A stretch of DNA of 64,000 nt from an uncultured Aeromonadaceae bacterium (lineage in GTDB: Bacteria > Pseudomonadota > Gammaproteobacteria > Enterobacterales > Aeromonadaceae), in assembly GCA_945957385.1 (NCBI GenBank), contig CAMFKP010000011.1:1-64000 (forward strand), in the 5' to 3' direction. The first letter of the stretch is position 1. The number at the start of each line of letters is the position of its first letter. The notes beneath the pieces are model-generated. The model searched no databases. It saw nothing but the letters and a program-made list of their open reading frames with translations, and was not told the origin of the DNA. The position numbers and the translations under genes were made by a program. Below are positions 37,483-46,005 of the stretch, piece by piece.

Positions 37483-38367
37483 TCAGTTGCGCAGCTGGGC
37501 CGTTTCCCAGAACGCACGGATCATCGGTTCATCCAGGCGCCGCTTCTGGACGCACAGGCCGACATCGAAGGGTTTTAACGCCGGCCGGACCTCCAGGATC
37601 CGTACCTTGTCACCCATTGGGCTGTGGTCGATGACGGCCTCAGGGACTACGCCCACACCACATCCTAACGCCACCATGCTGACAATGGCCTCATTGCCTG
37701 CGACCTCGGCATACAGGTTCGGACTGATGCCCTTGTTGCGAAACCACTGATCACAGCGTTTACGCGCCAGCCCTTGTTCCGACAGTATGACCGGCAGTTG
37801 TTCCCAGTTCGGTTCATCGTCATGCAGCCAGCGTCCCAGAGGGCTGGCCGATTTGGGGGCGATGAACACCAGCGGAACCCGTTGTAGTGAAATGAAATGC
37901 AACTTGCCGGGCAGGGCGTCCGGACGCGCGGCAATCGCCAGTTCGGCCTCGTCGGAGAGCACCTTGTCGACGGCCAGCGCCGGATCGCCGGTCTCGAGTT
38001 TGATCTCCAATTGCGGATAACGCGCCCGGAAGCGCCCAAGAATATCCGGCAACAGGAAATAGCTGGCCGTGACTGAACAGTACACCCGCAGCCGTCCCTG
38101 CAGCGGTTCACCGACATGACGTAATTCGTGACGCAGGGTTTGCCAGTCATCGAGCAGATGGCGACCGAATTCGCGTAGCCGATCGCCGGCCGGGGTCAGC
38201 TGGACGGTGCGGTTGTCACGTTCAAACAGCGGACAGCCAACCTCCTGCTCGAGGCGCTGAATGGCGCGGCTGAGGGTGGATGGGCTGACCGCCATCGCAT
38301 CGGCGGTGCGGGCAAAATGCAGGCTGTCAGCCAAATGCAGAAACAACTCCAGATTGCGCAACTCCAT
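37483..38367 (-). CDS. ilvY: LysR regulator of ilvC
   Basis: A 294-aa LysR protein starting MELRNLELFLHLADSLHFART with the helix-turn-helix VSPSTLSRAIQRLEQEVG. Divergent from ilvC with about 170 nt between the starts, as in enteric bacteria, where IlvY activates ilvC with acetolactate or acetohydroxybutyrate as inducer. GGAGGA precedes the ATG; an in-frame longer version starting at 38427 has no such site. Confidence 0.92.
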   Translation of the reverse strand: MELRNLELFLHLADSLHFARTADAMAVSPSTLSRAIQRLEQEVGCPLFERDNRTVQLTPAGDRLREFGRHLLDDWQTLRHELRHVGEPLQGRLRVYCSVTASYFLLPDILGRFRARYPQLEIKLETGDPALAVDKVLSDEAELAIAARPDALPGKLHFISLQRVPLVFIAPKSASPLGRWLHDDEPNWEQLPVILSEQGLARKRCDQWFRNKGISPNLYAEVAGNEAIVSMVALGCGVGVVPEAVIDHSPMGDKVRILEVRPALKPFDVGLCVQKRRLDEPMIRAFWETAQLRN

Positions 38368-38423
38368 GGCATCCTCCGTGATGATGAACTGGGCAGCGAG
38401 GCGAAAATCACATTCCGCTAAAT

Positions 38424-38446
38424 GCAATATTCTGTTCCGAATATAT
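38424..38446. promoter_or_regulatory. candidate IlvY operator
   Basis: ATATTC and GAATAT form an inverted repeat around TGTTCC in the ilvY-ilvC gap. The position suits an IlvY site. The sequence itself was not matched to a known operator. Confidence 0.4.
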
Positions 38447-38537
38447 CATTTCCGGCAATGAAATGTGTCGGCTATAGTGCCTCAGTCGTTGTCCCATCCG
38501 GGACACAAGGAATTTAACGTCTTAAATGGAGTCACCC

Positions 38538-40022
38538 ATGTCCAACTACTTCAATACCCTGAACCTGCGTCAGCAGCTGGCCCAGCTGGGCAAATGCCGT
38601 TTCATGAACCGTGATGAATTCGCCTCTGGCTGCGATTTCCTCAAGGGCAAGAAGGTCGTCATCGTCGGTTGTGGTGCCCAGGGTCTGAACCAGGGTCTGA
38701 ACATGCGTGATTCCGGTCTGGATGTGGCCTATGCTCTGCGTGCCGAGGCGATTACCGAGCGTCGCAAGTCCTGGCAACAGGCCACCGCCAACGGCTTCAA
38801 GGTCGGTACTTATGAAGAGCTGATCCCGAGCGCGGATCTGGTGGTTAACCTGACGCCGGACAAGCAACACACCGGTGTTGTCAAGGCGGTCATGCCGTTG
38901 ATGAAGGAAGGTGCGGCGCTGGGTTACTCCCACGGTTTCAATATCGTTGAGGAAGGCACTCAAGTGCGCAAGGATCTGACCGTGGTCATGGTGGCTCCGA
39001 AGTGCCCGGGTACCGAAGTGCGTGAAGAGTACAAGCGTGGTTTCGGTGTACCGACGTTGATCGCCGTACACCCGGAAAACGATCCGCGTGGTGAAGGCAT
39101 GGCCATCGCCAAGGCGTGGGCTGCCGCGACCGGTGGTCACCGTGCCGGTGTACTGGAGTCCTCGTTCGTCGCGGAAGTGAAGTCTGACCTGATGGGCGAA
39201 CAGACCATTCTGTGTGGCATGCTGCAAGCGGGCTCCATCCTGTGCTACGACAAGATGGTTGCCGGTGGCATCGATGCGGGCTATGCCGGCAAGCTGATCC
39301 AGTTCGGCTGGGAAACCATCACCGAGGCGCTGAAGCAGGGCGGCATCACCACCATGATGGATCGTCTGACCAATCCGGCCAAGCTGAAGGCTTTCGAGCT
39401 GGCAGAAGAGATGAAGGATCTGCTGCGTCCGCTGTTCCAGAAGCACATGGATGACATCATTGGCGGCGCTTTCTCCAGCGGCATGATGGCCGACTGGGCA
39501 GCAGATGACGTCAAGCTGCTGACCTGGCGCGAAGAGACCGGCAAGACCGCGTTTGAAAACGCGCCTGTGTTCAACGGCACCATCAGCGAGCAAGAGTATT
39601 TCGACCACGGCATCCTGATGGTCGCTATGGTCAAGGCCGGTGTCGAACTGGCGTTCGAAACCATGGTTTCTTCCGGCATCATTGAAGAGTCTGCCTATTA
39701 CGAATCACTGCACGAACTGCCGCTGATCGCCAACACCATCGCCCGTAAGCGCCTGTACGAGATGAACGTGGTGATTTCCGATACCGCCGAATACGGTAAC
39801 TACCTGTTCGCCAACGCGGCTGTGCCGTTGCTGCGCGACCACATCATGCCGAAGGTCGGTCTGGATGTGATCGGCAAGGGTCTGCAAGAGGCCTCCAACG
39901 GTGTGGATAACGTGGCCCTGGTTCAGGCGAACGATGCCATCCGCAACCACCCGATCGAAGCGATCGGCAAGGTGCTGCGTGGCTACATGAAGGACATGAA
40001 GCGCATCGCCGTCGGCGGCTAA
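38538..40022 (+). CDS. ilvC: ketol-acid reductoisomerase (long form)
   Basis: Second step of valine/isoleucine synthesis: NADPH-dependent isomerisation and reduction of acetohydroxy acids. The 494 residues mark the class II (long) enzyme of enteric-type gammaproteobacteria. The NADPH loop is [20 protein letters not shown], and the metal-binding [15 protein letters not shown] and [21 protein letters not shown] regions are clear. GGAG lies 6 nt before the chosen ATG; an ATG four codons upstream is too close to it. Strong codon bias suggests high expression. A terminator follows at 40101. Confidence 0.96.
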   Translation: MSNYFNTLNLRQQLAQLGKCRFMNRDEFASGCDFLKGKKVVIVGCGAQGLNQGLNMRDSGLDVAYALRAEAITERRKSWQQATANGFKVGTYEELIPSADLVVNLTPDKQHTGVVKAVMPLMKEGAALGYSHGFNIVEEGTQVRKDLTVVMVAPKCPGTEVREEYKRGFGVPTLIAVHPENDPRGEGMAIAKAWAAATGGHRAGVLESSFVAEVKSDLMGEQTILCGMLQAGSILCYDKMVAGGIDAGYAGKLIQFGWETITEALKQGGITTMMDRLTNPAKLKAFELAEEMKDLLRPLFQKHMDDIIGGAFSSGMMADWAADDVKLLTWREETGKTAFENAPVFNGTISEQEYFDHGILMVAMVKAGVELAFETMVSSGIIEESAYYESLHELPLIANTIARKRLYEMNVVISDTAEYGNYLFANAAVPLLRDHIMPKVGLDVIGKGLQEASNGVDNVALVQANDAIRNHPIEAIGKVLRGYMKDMKRIAVGG

Positions 40023-40100
40023 GCGCGGGTCACAACCGAGTTTCTTCCCTGTGCGGGCCGGCGGTGGCCGGTCCGTTACACTCCCCACAAGGGTTACTTG

Positions 40101-40126
40101 ACCGCCTTATCCAGGCGGTTTTTTTA
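40101..40126 (+). terminator. ilvC terminator
   Basis: ACCGCCT, loop TATCC, AGGCGGT, then seven T. It is about 80 nt after the ilvC stop. Confidence 0.92.
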
Positions 40127-40233
40127 TGTCTATTGCGCGAGGAGAGGCGGCTGTCTGCTGTTTAAAAAGTAACGAGAAGTGCCGCAATGGAGTCCATTTG
40201 GCGTTTTTTCGCTGAGGGCGGGAACTTTTTGTT

Positions 40234-40273
40234 GAGAATAGTTGTCATCTTTATTGATAGTAATTCCTATTTG
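40234..40273. promoter_or_regulatory. possible Fur-binding region
   Basis: GAGAATAGTTGTCATC and TGATAGTAATTCCTAT are imperfect matches to the Fur consensus (GATAATGATAATCATTATC) and lie 50-90 nt before a siderophore receptor gene. The match is weak; position is most of the argument. Confidence 0.35.
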
Positions 40274-40326
40274 TAAATATACTGCGCCATTCCGTTACAA
40301 CCCCACTTCAAGACAAAGGAATGGTT

Positions 40327-42459
40327 ATGCCTGTTGTTGCCTCCCACGCCCTTCATCCATTGGCTCGCCTTGTCCGCGCAGCGTTATTGCTGCCGGTCGT
40401 GCTGACCTGCGCGACGGCGCGGGCTGAACCCACCACGCTGCCAACGGTGAATGTTTCTGCCCAGCAAGAGCAGGAAACGACGGAGGGGAGCGGCTCCTAC
40501 ACCGCTGAGACGTCGCGTACCGCAACCAAACTCGCGCTGACACCGCGTGAAACGCCACAGTCGGTGACGGTGGTGACGCGGCAGAAGATGGATGACTTCA
40601 ACCAGACCTCGATCAACGACGTGTTGAACGGCACTGTGGGTGTCCAGGTTGAGCGGATCGAAACCGACCGCAGCTACTACACGGCACGTGGTTTCGACAT
40701 CACCAACTTCCAGGTTGATGGCCTCGGGCTACCGATGGCCAATGGCAACATCAACGGCGATCTGGATACCGCCTTGTATGACCGCGTAGAAGTGCTTAAA
40801 GGGGCCAGTGGCCTGATGACCGGCACCGGCAATCCGTCCGCCACGGTCAACATGGTTCGCAAACGGCCGACTCAGGCATTTCAAGCCAACATCAAGGGGG
40901 GCGCGGGCTCCTGGGATAACTACCGGACGGAAGGCGATGTCTCCGGGTCGCTGGTGGAGTCCGGACGGGTGCGGGGGCGCATGGTGCTGGTGCAGCAGGA
41001 CAAGCACTCCTATCTGGACCGTTATGCCAGTGAGCGCAGCGTGGCCTACGGTGTGGTCGAGGGGGATCTGACTGACAGCACCCTGCTGACGGTGGGTTAT
41101 TCGCTGCAGAAAAACGACAGCGACAGTCCGATGTGGGGCGCGCTGCCGCTCTACTATACCGATGGCACCCAGACCGATTATGACGTCTCTACCAGCACCG
41201 CCAGTGACTGGTCTTACTGGAATGTCGACAACCAGCATCTGTTTGTCGAGCTGAGCCAGAAGCTGGCGAACGACTGGCAAGCCAAGGCGGTTTACACCTT
41301 TGTTGATACCAAACAGGATTCCCGGTTGTTCTATATGTACCAGAATCCGGATCCGGTGACCGGGCTCGGACTGTTGAGCTATCCGGGGCTGTATCAGATG
41401 CAGCGCAAGCAGCACATCGTCGATCTGAACGCCAGTGGCCCGTTCCAGCTGGCTGGCCGTACGCATCAACTGGTGCTAGGCAGCACGTTCGCCCGCTCCA
41501 AGGTCAATGAACTGTCACTCTACAGCAACGACATCGGTACGTCGCTGCCGCCGCTGGAGCAGTGGACCGGCGCTTATCCGCAACCCGATTTCACTCTCTA
41601 CCCGAATGGCAGTGAGTGGCGCGATACCGAGAATGCGCTCTATCTGGCGGCCCGGTTCAGCGTCAGCGACGCCTTGTCGTGGATTGCGGGTACCCGCTAT
41701 GCCAGCTGGCAGAGCGAAGGCAGCAGCTATGGCACCACCAAGAATGCCGCGGCGAATGGTCAGCTGGTGCCCTATACCGGCCTGGTCTACGACCTGACGA
41801 ACACGCTGTCCGCCTACGCCAGCTACACCACCATCTTTGTGCCACAAGCCAAGTTCAATATGCAGCGCGAGCGTCTGGGGCCCATCGATGGGATCAGTTA
41901 CGAAACCGGGCTGAAGGGCGAGTTCTATGACGGCCAGTTGAACACCAGTCTGGCGTTGTTCGAGAGCAAGCAGAACAATGTTGCCGAAGCGGCGGGCATG
42001 ATTCCCGGTACCACCGAGACCTACTATGTCGAGCGTGATGGCATCCGCAGCCGCGGTTATGAGCTCGAAGCGTCGGGACAGCTGCTGGAAAACTGGCAAC
42101 TGGCCGGTGGTTACACCCGCCTGCGCATCGAGGATGCGGATGGCAAGACCACCAATACCTACACGCCCAAGCAGGTGTTCAAGCTGGCGACCACCTATCA
42201 GCTGCAGCAGTGGAAACTGGGGGCGATGTTGAACTGGCAGGATGATATCTATCGTCTGAACGGCGCTGGCACCTATACCCGGCAGAAGAGCTATGCGCTG
42301 CTGGATCTGATGGCGCGTTATGAGATCAACCCGCAGTGGTATGCCGCGTTGAATGCCAACAACGTGACCGATGAGAAGTACCTGACCAGCCTGTATTGGG
42401 ATCAGGGTTACTACGGCGCCCCACGCTCCGTCACGCTGACCACAGGTTGGAAGTTCTAA
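40327..42459 (+). CDS. TonB-dependent siderophore receptor
   Basis: A 710-aa outer-membrane receptor. Signal peptide ends near TARA-EPTTL. The TonB-box region and plug domain follow (ALTPRETPQSVTVVTRQKM, DDFNQTSINDVL, RGFDITNFQVDG, RVEVLKGASGLMTGTG). The rest is a 22-strand barrel ending in aromatic WKF, as barrel assembly needs. The family is the FhuE/FpvA/FoxA type for ferric hydroxamate or mixed siderophores; the exact ligand is unknown. AAAGGA lies 7 nt before the chosen ATG. Four nt later comes an fhuF-like reductase gene, supporting iron release from a ferri-siderophore. Confidence 0.92.
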   Translation: MPVVASHALHPLARLVRAALLLPVVLTCATARAEPTTLPTVNVSAQQEQETTEGSGSYTAETSRTATKLALTPRETPQSVTVVTRQKMDDFNQTSINDVLNGTVGVQVERIETDRSYYTARGFDITNFQVDGLGLPMANGNINGDLDTALYDRVEVLKGASGLMTGTGNPSATVNMVRKRPTQAFQANIKGGAGSWDNYRTEGDVSGSLVESGRVRGRMVLVQQDKHSYLDRYASERSVAYGVVEGDLTDSTLLTVGYSLQKNDSDSPMWGALPLYYTDGTQTDYDVSTSTASDWSYWNVDNQHLFVELSQKLANDWQAKAVYTFVDTKQDSRLFYMYQNPDPVTGLGLLSYPGLYQMQRKQHIVDLNASGPFQLAGRTHQLVLGSTFARSKVNELSLYSNDIGTSLPPLEQWTGAYPQPDFTLYPNGSEWRDTENALYLAARFSVSDALSWIAGTRYASWQSEGSSYGTTKNAAANGQLVPYTGLVYDLTNTLSAYASYTTIFVPQAKFNMQRERLGPIDGISYETGLKGEFYDGQLNTSLALFESKQNNVAEAAGMIPGTTETYYVERDGIRSRGYELEASGQLLENWQLAGGYTRLRIEDADGKTTNTYTPKQVFKLATTYQLQQWKLGAMLNWQDDIYRLNGAGTYTRQKSYALLDLMARYEINPQWYAALNANNVTDEKYLTSLYWDQGYYGAPRSVTLTTGWKF

Positions 42460-42462
42460 GAC

Positions 42463-43278
42463 GTGCTGGCGGCGGACGAGGTTGGCAGCCATGCCCTGTT
42501 GCAGCGGCTCTGGTCGCTGCCGGGTCTGGAGGTCTACCACGAGGGCTGGACACTCGAGCATCGCGGCGTGCCGCTGGCTAACCTGCGGCACTACGCCGGT
42601 GACTGGCTGGCTCACTATGGCCGGCTGAGTCAGCCGCAGCTCGGTGAGCTGGCCACATGGGGAGCGGCGCAGCAGGAGGCGCTGCTCTCCGAGTGGTCGC
42701 GGCCGCTGTTTTTCCGCCTTCTGATGCCGTGGTTGAGCCTCTATATCCTGTACGATCGGGTCTTGCCGCTGACGGCCCTGCAGCTGGTTCAGGATCCGCA
42801 GGGACGGCCTGTGCTCGGCATGGCGGATCTTCCCTGTGTGGCGGGCGCGGCGTCAGCGGCGAATACGGTGCCGCCGCGCGCTCTGGTCGAACAGCTGCTG
42901 CAGCCCTGTGTGCAGACACTGAGCCAGGTGCTCTCCTGCCGTGCTCGGGTGCTGTGGGGCAATGCCGGCAGCTACTGGCAGTGGTGGGTGCACGCCGATC
43001 ATCTCGCCGCGTTGATCGCGGCGCTACCGCCCGCGGAGCAGGCGAGCGCCCGACTTCGCCTGCAGCAGGCGCAAGCCTGTTGTGATGAGGCGGCCTGGCC
43101 GTCGCTGCCTGGCGGGCGCAATCCGCTGTATCAGGCGATGCGCTTTCGTGGTACGCCGCCGCAGGCCGTGCGTCGGGTCTGTTGTCAGCGCTATCAGCTG
43201 CCGGGGCTGGCGATGTGCGACTACTGCCCGTCGTTGCTGGCGCCTGCTCGCCGTCCCGCGCGCTCCTCCACCCCGTGA
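42463..43278 (+). CDS. FhuF-like siderophore-iron reductase
   Basis: A 271-aa protein. The C-terminal CCQRYQLPGLAMCDYC (CC-x10-C-x2-C) is the [2Fe-2S] ligand set of FhuF, which reduces ferric iron bound to hydroxamate siderophores after import. It begins with a GTG three nt after the receptor stop, so it is probably coupled to it, though the ribosome site is weak and a later start is possible. The N-terminal half aligns only loosely with FhuF and could include a partly different fold. Confidence 0.8.
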   Translation: MLAADEVGSHALLQRLWSLPGLEVYHEGWTLEHRGVPLANLRHYAGDWLAHYGRLSQPQLGELATWGAAQQEALLSEWSRPLFFRLLMPWLSLYILYDRVLPLTALQLVQDPQGRPVLGMADLPCVAGAASAANTVPPRALVEQLLQPCVQTLSQVLSCRARVLWGNAGSYWQWWVHADHLAALIAALPPAEQASARLRLQQAQACCDEAAWPSLPGGRNPLYQAMRFRGTPPQAVRRVCCQRYQLPGLAMCDYCPSLLAPARRPARSSTP

Positions 43279-43371
43279 CTCCAACCCGATGTCCGATTGC
43301 ATTGAAACTGTGATTGGCGTCTAATCTTCGCGCGATTCCGCCTGTTCCTGCCGATTCGAGGTACCGTTTTC

Positions 43372-44751
43372 ATGTCTCATACCCCTGGCCAACCCAGATC
43401 GCTGTTTCAGCTGACCTGGCCGCTGTTTATCGACATCGCGTTCCACTTCCTGACCGGGGCGTTGAATACCTTCATGGTCGGGCGTGTCTCGTACCAGTCG
43501 GTGGCCGCGCTGGCGGTCGGTAACCAGATCCTGGACTTGTGCATCACGCTGTTTAACTTCATCGGCATTGGCTCCAGTGTGGTGATTGCCCAGTATCTGG
43601 GGGCGGGGGACAAGAAGATGGCGCGCCGGGTGGTGCATACCGCGATCGGTTTCAATCTGCTCGTCGGGGTCATCACCATGCTGGTGGTGTTGTTCGGCGC
43701 GGATGGTCTGCTGCACCTGATGAATATGCCGGAAAACCTGATGCGCGATGGTCACACCTATCTGACCGTGATCGGGTTTTGCCTGGTCCCGGAAGCGGCG
43801 GTGCTGTGTATGGCGGCGGCGTTGCGTGCTCACGGTCATACCCGTGAGGCCATGTATGTCACGCTGATCGCCAACATCGTCACGTTTACCGGTAATGCCC
43901 TGCTGCTGTTTGGCTACTTTGGCCTGCCGAAGCTGGGCGTGGCGGGGGTAGCCTGGAGCACGGTATTCGGCCGGTTTGTCGCCCTGGCGCTGCTGGTCTG
44001 GCTGTTGCAAAAGCGCACCGGCATTCGCCTGGTGCCGGCCCAGTTGTTCCAGTGGCCGCGTGAAGTGCTGGGCAAGATCATGCACATCGGTCTGCCGGCA
44101 GCCGGCGAGAACCTTTCGTGGATGCTGCAGTTCATGGTCATCACGTCGTTTGTCGCCCTGATGGGGGACAAGGCGCTGGCCACCCAATCCTTCTTCTTCC
44201 AGATCTGCCTGTTCATCCTGCTGTTTGGCCTGTCCATCGGCCTGGGAACCGAGATCCTGATTGGCCACCTGGTCGGCGCCGGTAAATTCGAGACTGCCTA
44301 TCGCCAGTTGCTGCACAGTCTGAAGCTGGGGCTGCTGGTGACGGCCGTTGTCGTGGTGCCGATGGCCTTCGGCGGGGGCCACCTGGTGATGAGCTGGTTC
44401 AGTGATGATCCGGATATTGTCGCCATGGCGACCCAGCTGTTCTTCATCAGCCTGATCCTGGAGCCGGGACGGACGTTCAACATCGTGGTCATCAACTCGC
44501 TGCGCGCCACCGGGGATGCCCGTTTCCCGCTGATGATGGCGCTGATCTCGATGTGGGGGCTGGCGATTCCGCTGGGTTGGTATCTGGGGCTGCATCTGGG
44601 CTGGGGCTTGATTGGCATCTGGCTGGCGTTGGCGGCCGATGAGTGGACCCGGGGCCTGGCGATGTACTGGCGCTGGAAGAGTCGGCGCTGGGAGAAGAAG
44701 GTATTGATCCAGCCATCGGCGGTGAATTCGGATGCCGGTCTGTTGGGTTAA
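43372..44751 (+). CDS. MATE-family efflux transporter
   Basis: A 459-aa inner-membrane protein with 12 hydrophobic segments in two similar halves (LFQLTWPLFIDIAFHFLTGALNTFMVGR at the start; ALRAHGHTREAM; LPAAGENLSWMLQF; INSLRATGDARFPL). MATE pumps use Na+ or H+ gradients to export drugs or metabolites. GAGGT precedes the ATG. The siderophore receptor pair upstream is 93 nt away; a role in siderophore export is possible but unsupported. A terminator follows at 44813. Confidence 0.88.
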   Translation: MSHTPGQPRSLFQLTWPLFIDIAFHFLTGALNTFMVGRVSYQSVAALAVGNQILDLCITLFNFIGIGSSVVIAQYLGAGDKKMARRVVHTAIGFNLLVGVITMLVVLFGADGLLHLMNMPENLMRDGHTYLTVIGFCLVPEAAVLCMAAALRAHGHTREAMYVTLIANIVTFTGNALLLFGYFGLPKLGVAGVAWSTVFGRFVALALLVWLLQKRTGIRLVPAQLFQWPREVLGKIMHIGLPAAGENLSWMLQFMVITSFVALMGDKALATQSFFFQICLFILLFGLSIGLGTEILIGHLVGAGKFETAYRQLLHSLKLGLLVTAVVVVPMAFGGGHLVMSWFSDDPDIVAMATQLFFISLILEPGRTFNIVVINSLRATGDARFPLMMALISMWGLAIPLGWYLGLHLGWGLIGIWLALAADEWTRGLAMYWRWKSRRWEKKVLIQPSAVNSDAGLLG

Positions 44752-44812
44752 TTATTTCCCACGCGGGCAATCAGCGCGGTAAGAATTAATTACGCTGCAC
44801 AAAATAAATAAA

Positions 44813-44843
44813 AAGGCCATGTTAATCATGGCCTTATGTTTTT
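44813..44843 (+). terminator. terminator after the MATE gene
   Basis: AAGGCCATG, loop TTAAT, CATGGCCTT, then ATGTTTTTT. Sits about 60 nt after the stop, facing the convergent epimerase gene. Confidence 0.88.
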
Positions 44844-44896
44844 CTATCTACTGGCTGGAAATATTATAAGCCGACAGTAACGAGCTATTTAACTCG

Positions 44897-44916
44897 CCCT
44901 GTCATCGTTGACAGGG
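44897..44916 (-). terminator. hairpin after the epimerase gene
   Basis: CCCTGTC/GACAGGG with loop ATCGTT, only 4 nt after the epimerase stop. The stem-loop is nearly the same as the patD terminator at 27197-27218, but here no T-run follows. Confidence 0.5.
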
Positions 44917-44920
44917 AATA

Positions 44921-45934
44921 TTATGCCGGCTGGGCATAGAAGTCGCGATACCAGGCTACAAACCGGGCCAGGCCGTGGGCCAGCTCGGTGCTGGGTTTGA
45001 AGCCGATGGCCGCCTCCAGTGCCGAGGTATCGGCGCTGGTCTCCAGCACATCGCCCGGCTGCAACGGCAGCAGGTTCATCTGCGCCTTGACGCCGAGTGC
45101 CGTCTCCAGCTCACCGATGAAGGTGGTGAGTTTCACCGGCTGACTGTTGCCGATGTTGTAGACGCGGTACGGTGCGCTGCTGTCGGCCGGGGTGCCGGTC
45201 TCCACGGTCCAGGCCGGGTTGGGCTGCGGGATGACATCGCTCAGACGGACCACCGCTTCGGCAATGTCATCGATGTAGGTGAAGTCGCGCAGCATGTCGC
45301 CAAAGTTATAAACGTCGATCGGTTGGCCTTCGAGGATCGCCTTGGTGAACTTGAACAGCGCCATGTCCGGGCGTCCCCAGGGGCCATAGACGGTAAAAAA
45401 GCGCAGGCCGGTGACCGGTAAGCCGTACAGGTGGGCATAGCTGTGGCTCATCAGCTCATTGGCTTTCTTGGTGGCGGCATACAGCGATACTGGATGGTCG
45501 ACGCTGTCGTCGGTGGAGAACGGCGTCTTGCGGTTCAGGCCATAGACCGAGCTGGATGAGGCGTACAACAGGTGGCCGACCTGGTGATGGCGGCACCCTT
45601 CGAGAATGTTCAGGTGGCCGACCAGGTTGGCGTCGGCATAGGCGTGGGGGTTATCCAGCGAGTAGCGCACACCGGCCTGGGCGCCGAGGTGGATCACCCG
45701 CTCAAAGCCTTCGCGGGCAAACAGGGCGGCGATGGCGGCGCGGTCGGCCAAGTCCATCTTTTCGAAGCGGAACTGCGGATGCGGGGTCAGCCGATCGAGG
45801 CGGGCCTGCTTCAGTCGTACGTCATAGTAGTCGTTGAGGTTGTCGATCCCGACCACCTGATGGCCGGCGGCGAGCAGGCGCTCGCTGACATGAAATCCGA
45901 TAAAACCGGCTGCACCGGTGACCAGCATCTTCAT
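44921..45934 (-). CDS. UDP-glucuronate 4-epimerase-like SDR enzyme
   Basis: A 337-aa NAD-dependent epimerase. The Rossmann loop is TGAAGFIGFHVSE (residues ~7-19), and the catalytic Tyr/Lys pair is in YAATKKANE with a preceding SSSSVYG. GIDNLNDYYDVRLKQARL is typical of UDP-glucuronate 4-epimerases (CapI/LpsL type), which make UDP-galacturonate. AAGGAG lies before the ATG. It follows the GT39 gene on the same strand after a hairpin (45974-45993). It would supply a sugar donor to the neighbouring glycosyltransferases. Confidence 0.85.
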   Translation of the reverse strand: MKMLVTGAAGFIGFHVSERLLAAGHQVVGIDNLNDYYDVRLKQARLDRLTPHPQFRFEKMDLADRAAIAALFAREGFERVIHLGAQAGVRYSLDNPHAYADANLVGHLNILEGCRHHQVGHLLYASSSSVYGLNRKTPFSTDDSVDHPVSLYAATKKANELMSHSYAHLYGLPVTGLRFFTVYGPWGRPDMALFKFTKAILEGQPIDVYNFGDMLRDFTYIDDIAEAVVRLSDVIPQPNPAWTVETGTPADSSAPYRVYNIGNSQPVKLTTFIGELETALGVKAQMNLLPLQPGDVLETSADTSALEAAIGFKPSTELAHGLARFVAWYRDFYAQPA

Positions 45935-45961
45935 TGATGACTCCTTGAGGGAGGGGGTGAC

Positions 45962-45994
45962 CCGAAAAAGAAACGGGCCGCCATGGCGGCCCGG
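45962..45994 (-). terminator. terminator-like hairpin between GT39 and epimerase genes
   Basis: CGGGCCGCC and GGCGGCCCG flank a 2-nt centre, followed on the minus strand by TTTCTTTTT. It could partly cut off the epimerase gene from the upstream genes. Confidence 0.7.
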
Positions 45995-46005
45995 ATGCCT
46001 ACAGT

